From Sphingomonadaceae bacterium 3R27E2-A (GTDB lineage Bacteria; Pseudomonadota; Alphaproteobacteria; Sphingomonadales; Sphingomonadaceae): a stretch of DNA of 64,000 nt. Below are positions 63,696 to 64,000 of the stretch, one piece after another. Positions within the stretch are counted from its first letter, which is position 1. Each line of letters begins with the position of its first letter. Position numbers and translations under genes: made by a program. The notes beneath the pieces are model-generated. The model worked only from the letters and a program-made list of their open reading frames with translations, ran no database searches and was not told where the DNA came from. The stretch covers positions 124,001 through 188,000 of the forward strand of contig SCNT01000003.1 of assembly GCA_005503165.1 (NCBI GenBank). The letters run 5' to 3'.

Positions 63696-64000
63696 TCAGG
63701 CCGCCTTTTTGAGCACCTCGGCCTGTTCGATCACGCCGAGGATGTCGCTCTCCTTCATGATCAGCAGTTCCTCGCCGTCGATGCGGACCTCGGTGCCCGA
63801 CCATTTGCCGAACAGGATGCGGTCGCCGGCCCGGACGTCGAGCGCCGTAACCGTGCCGTCCTCGGCGCGAGCGCCCGGGCCGACGGCGACGACTTCGCCT
63901 TCCTGCGGCTTTTCCTTGGCGGTGTCGGGGATGATGATGCCGCCCGAGGTCTTTTCCTCGGCTTCGATGCGGCGGACGACCACACGGTCGTGCAAGGGAC
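63696..64000 (-). CDS. groS: Co-chaperonin GroES (N-terminus outside the window)
   Basis: About 101 residues are visible, ending in [12 protein letters not shown]. The sequence at the edge reads [20 protein letters not shown], the usual GroES N-terminus minus the first few residues; a TTG at 63995 is not the true start. The mobile loop ([20 protein letters not shown]), [13 protein letters not shown] and [20 protein letters not shown] are present. It forms the lid of the GroEL ring. It is followed by groEL in the same operon. Confidence 0.95.
   Translation of the reverse strand, partial: PLHDRVVVRRIEAEEKTSGGIIIPDTAKEKPQEGEVVAVGPGARAEDGTVTALDVRAGDRILFGKWSGTEVRIDGEELLIMKESDILGVIEQAEVLKKAA

Overview
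The window looks like a chromosomal piece of a high-GC alphaproteobacterium of the Sphingomonadales, probably Sphingopyxis or a close relative. The grounds are the dense GC-rich coding, two large TonB-dependent receptors, paired sulfatases, a lignostilbene-dioxygenase-type enzyme, a Caulobacter-type sigF/nrsF pair and short dispersed inverted repeats. The genus is an inference from gene content; no rRNA or tRNA gene is present to fix it. Genes are cut at both ends: a LacI regulator at base 1 and groES at base 64000.

Layout. 1-6201: LacI regulator, MFS transporter, GH3 glucosidase and FucP/GluP-type sugar symporter, a beta-glucoside utilisation operon. 6198-13357 (minus): a tightly coupled operon of nitronate-monooxygenase-like flavoprotein, carotenoid/lignostilbene oxygenase, acyl-CoA ligase, two thiolases and a small membrane protein. 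It is divergent from a TonB receptor (13474) that is followed by a double HxlR regulator. 16817-20991: two sulfatases flanking a TetR regulator, with matching palindromes at both sulfatase promoters. 21040-21829: non-coding, with inverted repeat copies. 21830-25869: HDAC-like amidohydrolase, alpha/beta hydrolase, a frameshifted small ORF, an ACT-like small protein, Leu/Val dehydrogenase and a divergent Lrp regulator.

25877-29490 is a complete bufferin operon: precursor BufA, MNIO enzyme BufB, partner BufC, DoxX-like BufD, ECF sigma factor SigF and anti-sigma NrsF. It is preceded by an excellent SigF-type promoter and followed by a strong hairpin. 29626-35088 encodes a periplasmic molybdenum aldehyde oxidoreductase (paoABC) with its MocA-like and XdhC-like maturation factors. 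35331-38195 is a convergent response regulator and 7TM histidine kinase.

38518-49230 (minus) is assimilatory nitrate metabolism: nasT-nasS regulators, an attenuator leader with hairpins, nitrate transporter, outer-membrane porin, nirB, nirD, nasA and the siroheme methyltransferase. 49380-54032 is the RNA repair locus: rtcB, an unrecognised gene and rtcA, read from a sigma-54 promoter and divergent from the activator rtcR. 54260-61800 is a second glucan locus: GH6 cellulase, LacI regulator, GH3 enzyme and TonB receptor. 62028-64000 is groEL (with an atypical tail) and partial groES.

Two genes (6198-6749 and 55469-56491) lack any ATG/GTG/TTG start at the position where homology and the Shine-Dalgarno place it; each shows ATC or ATT there.
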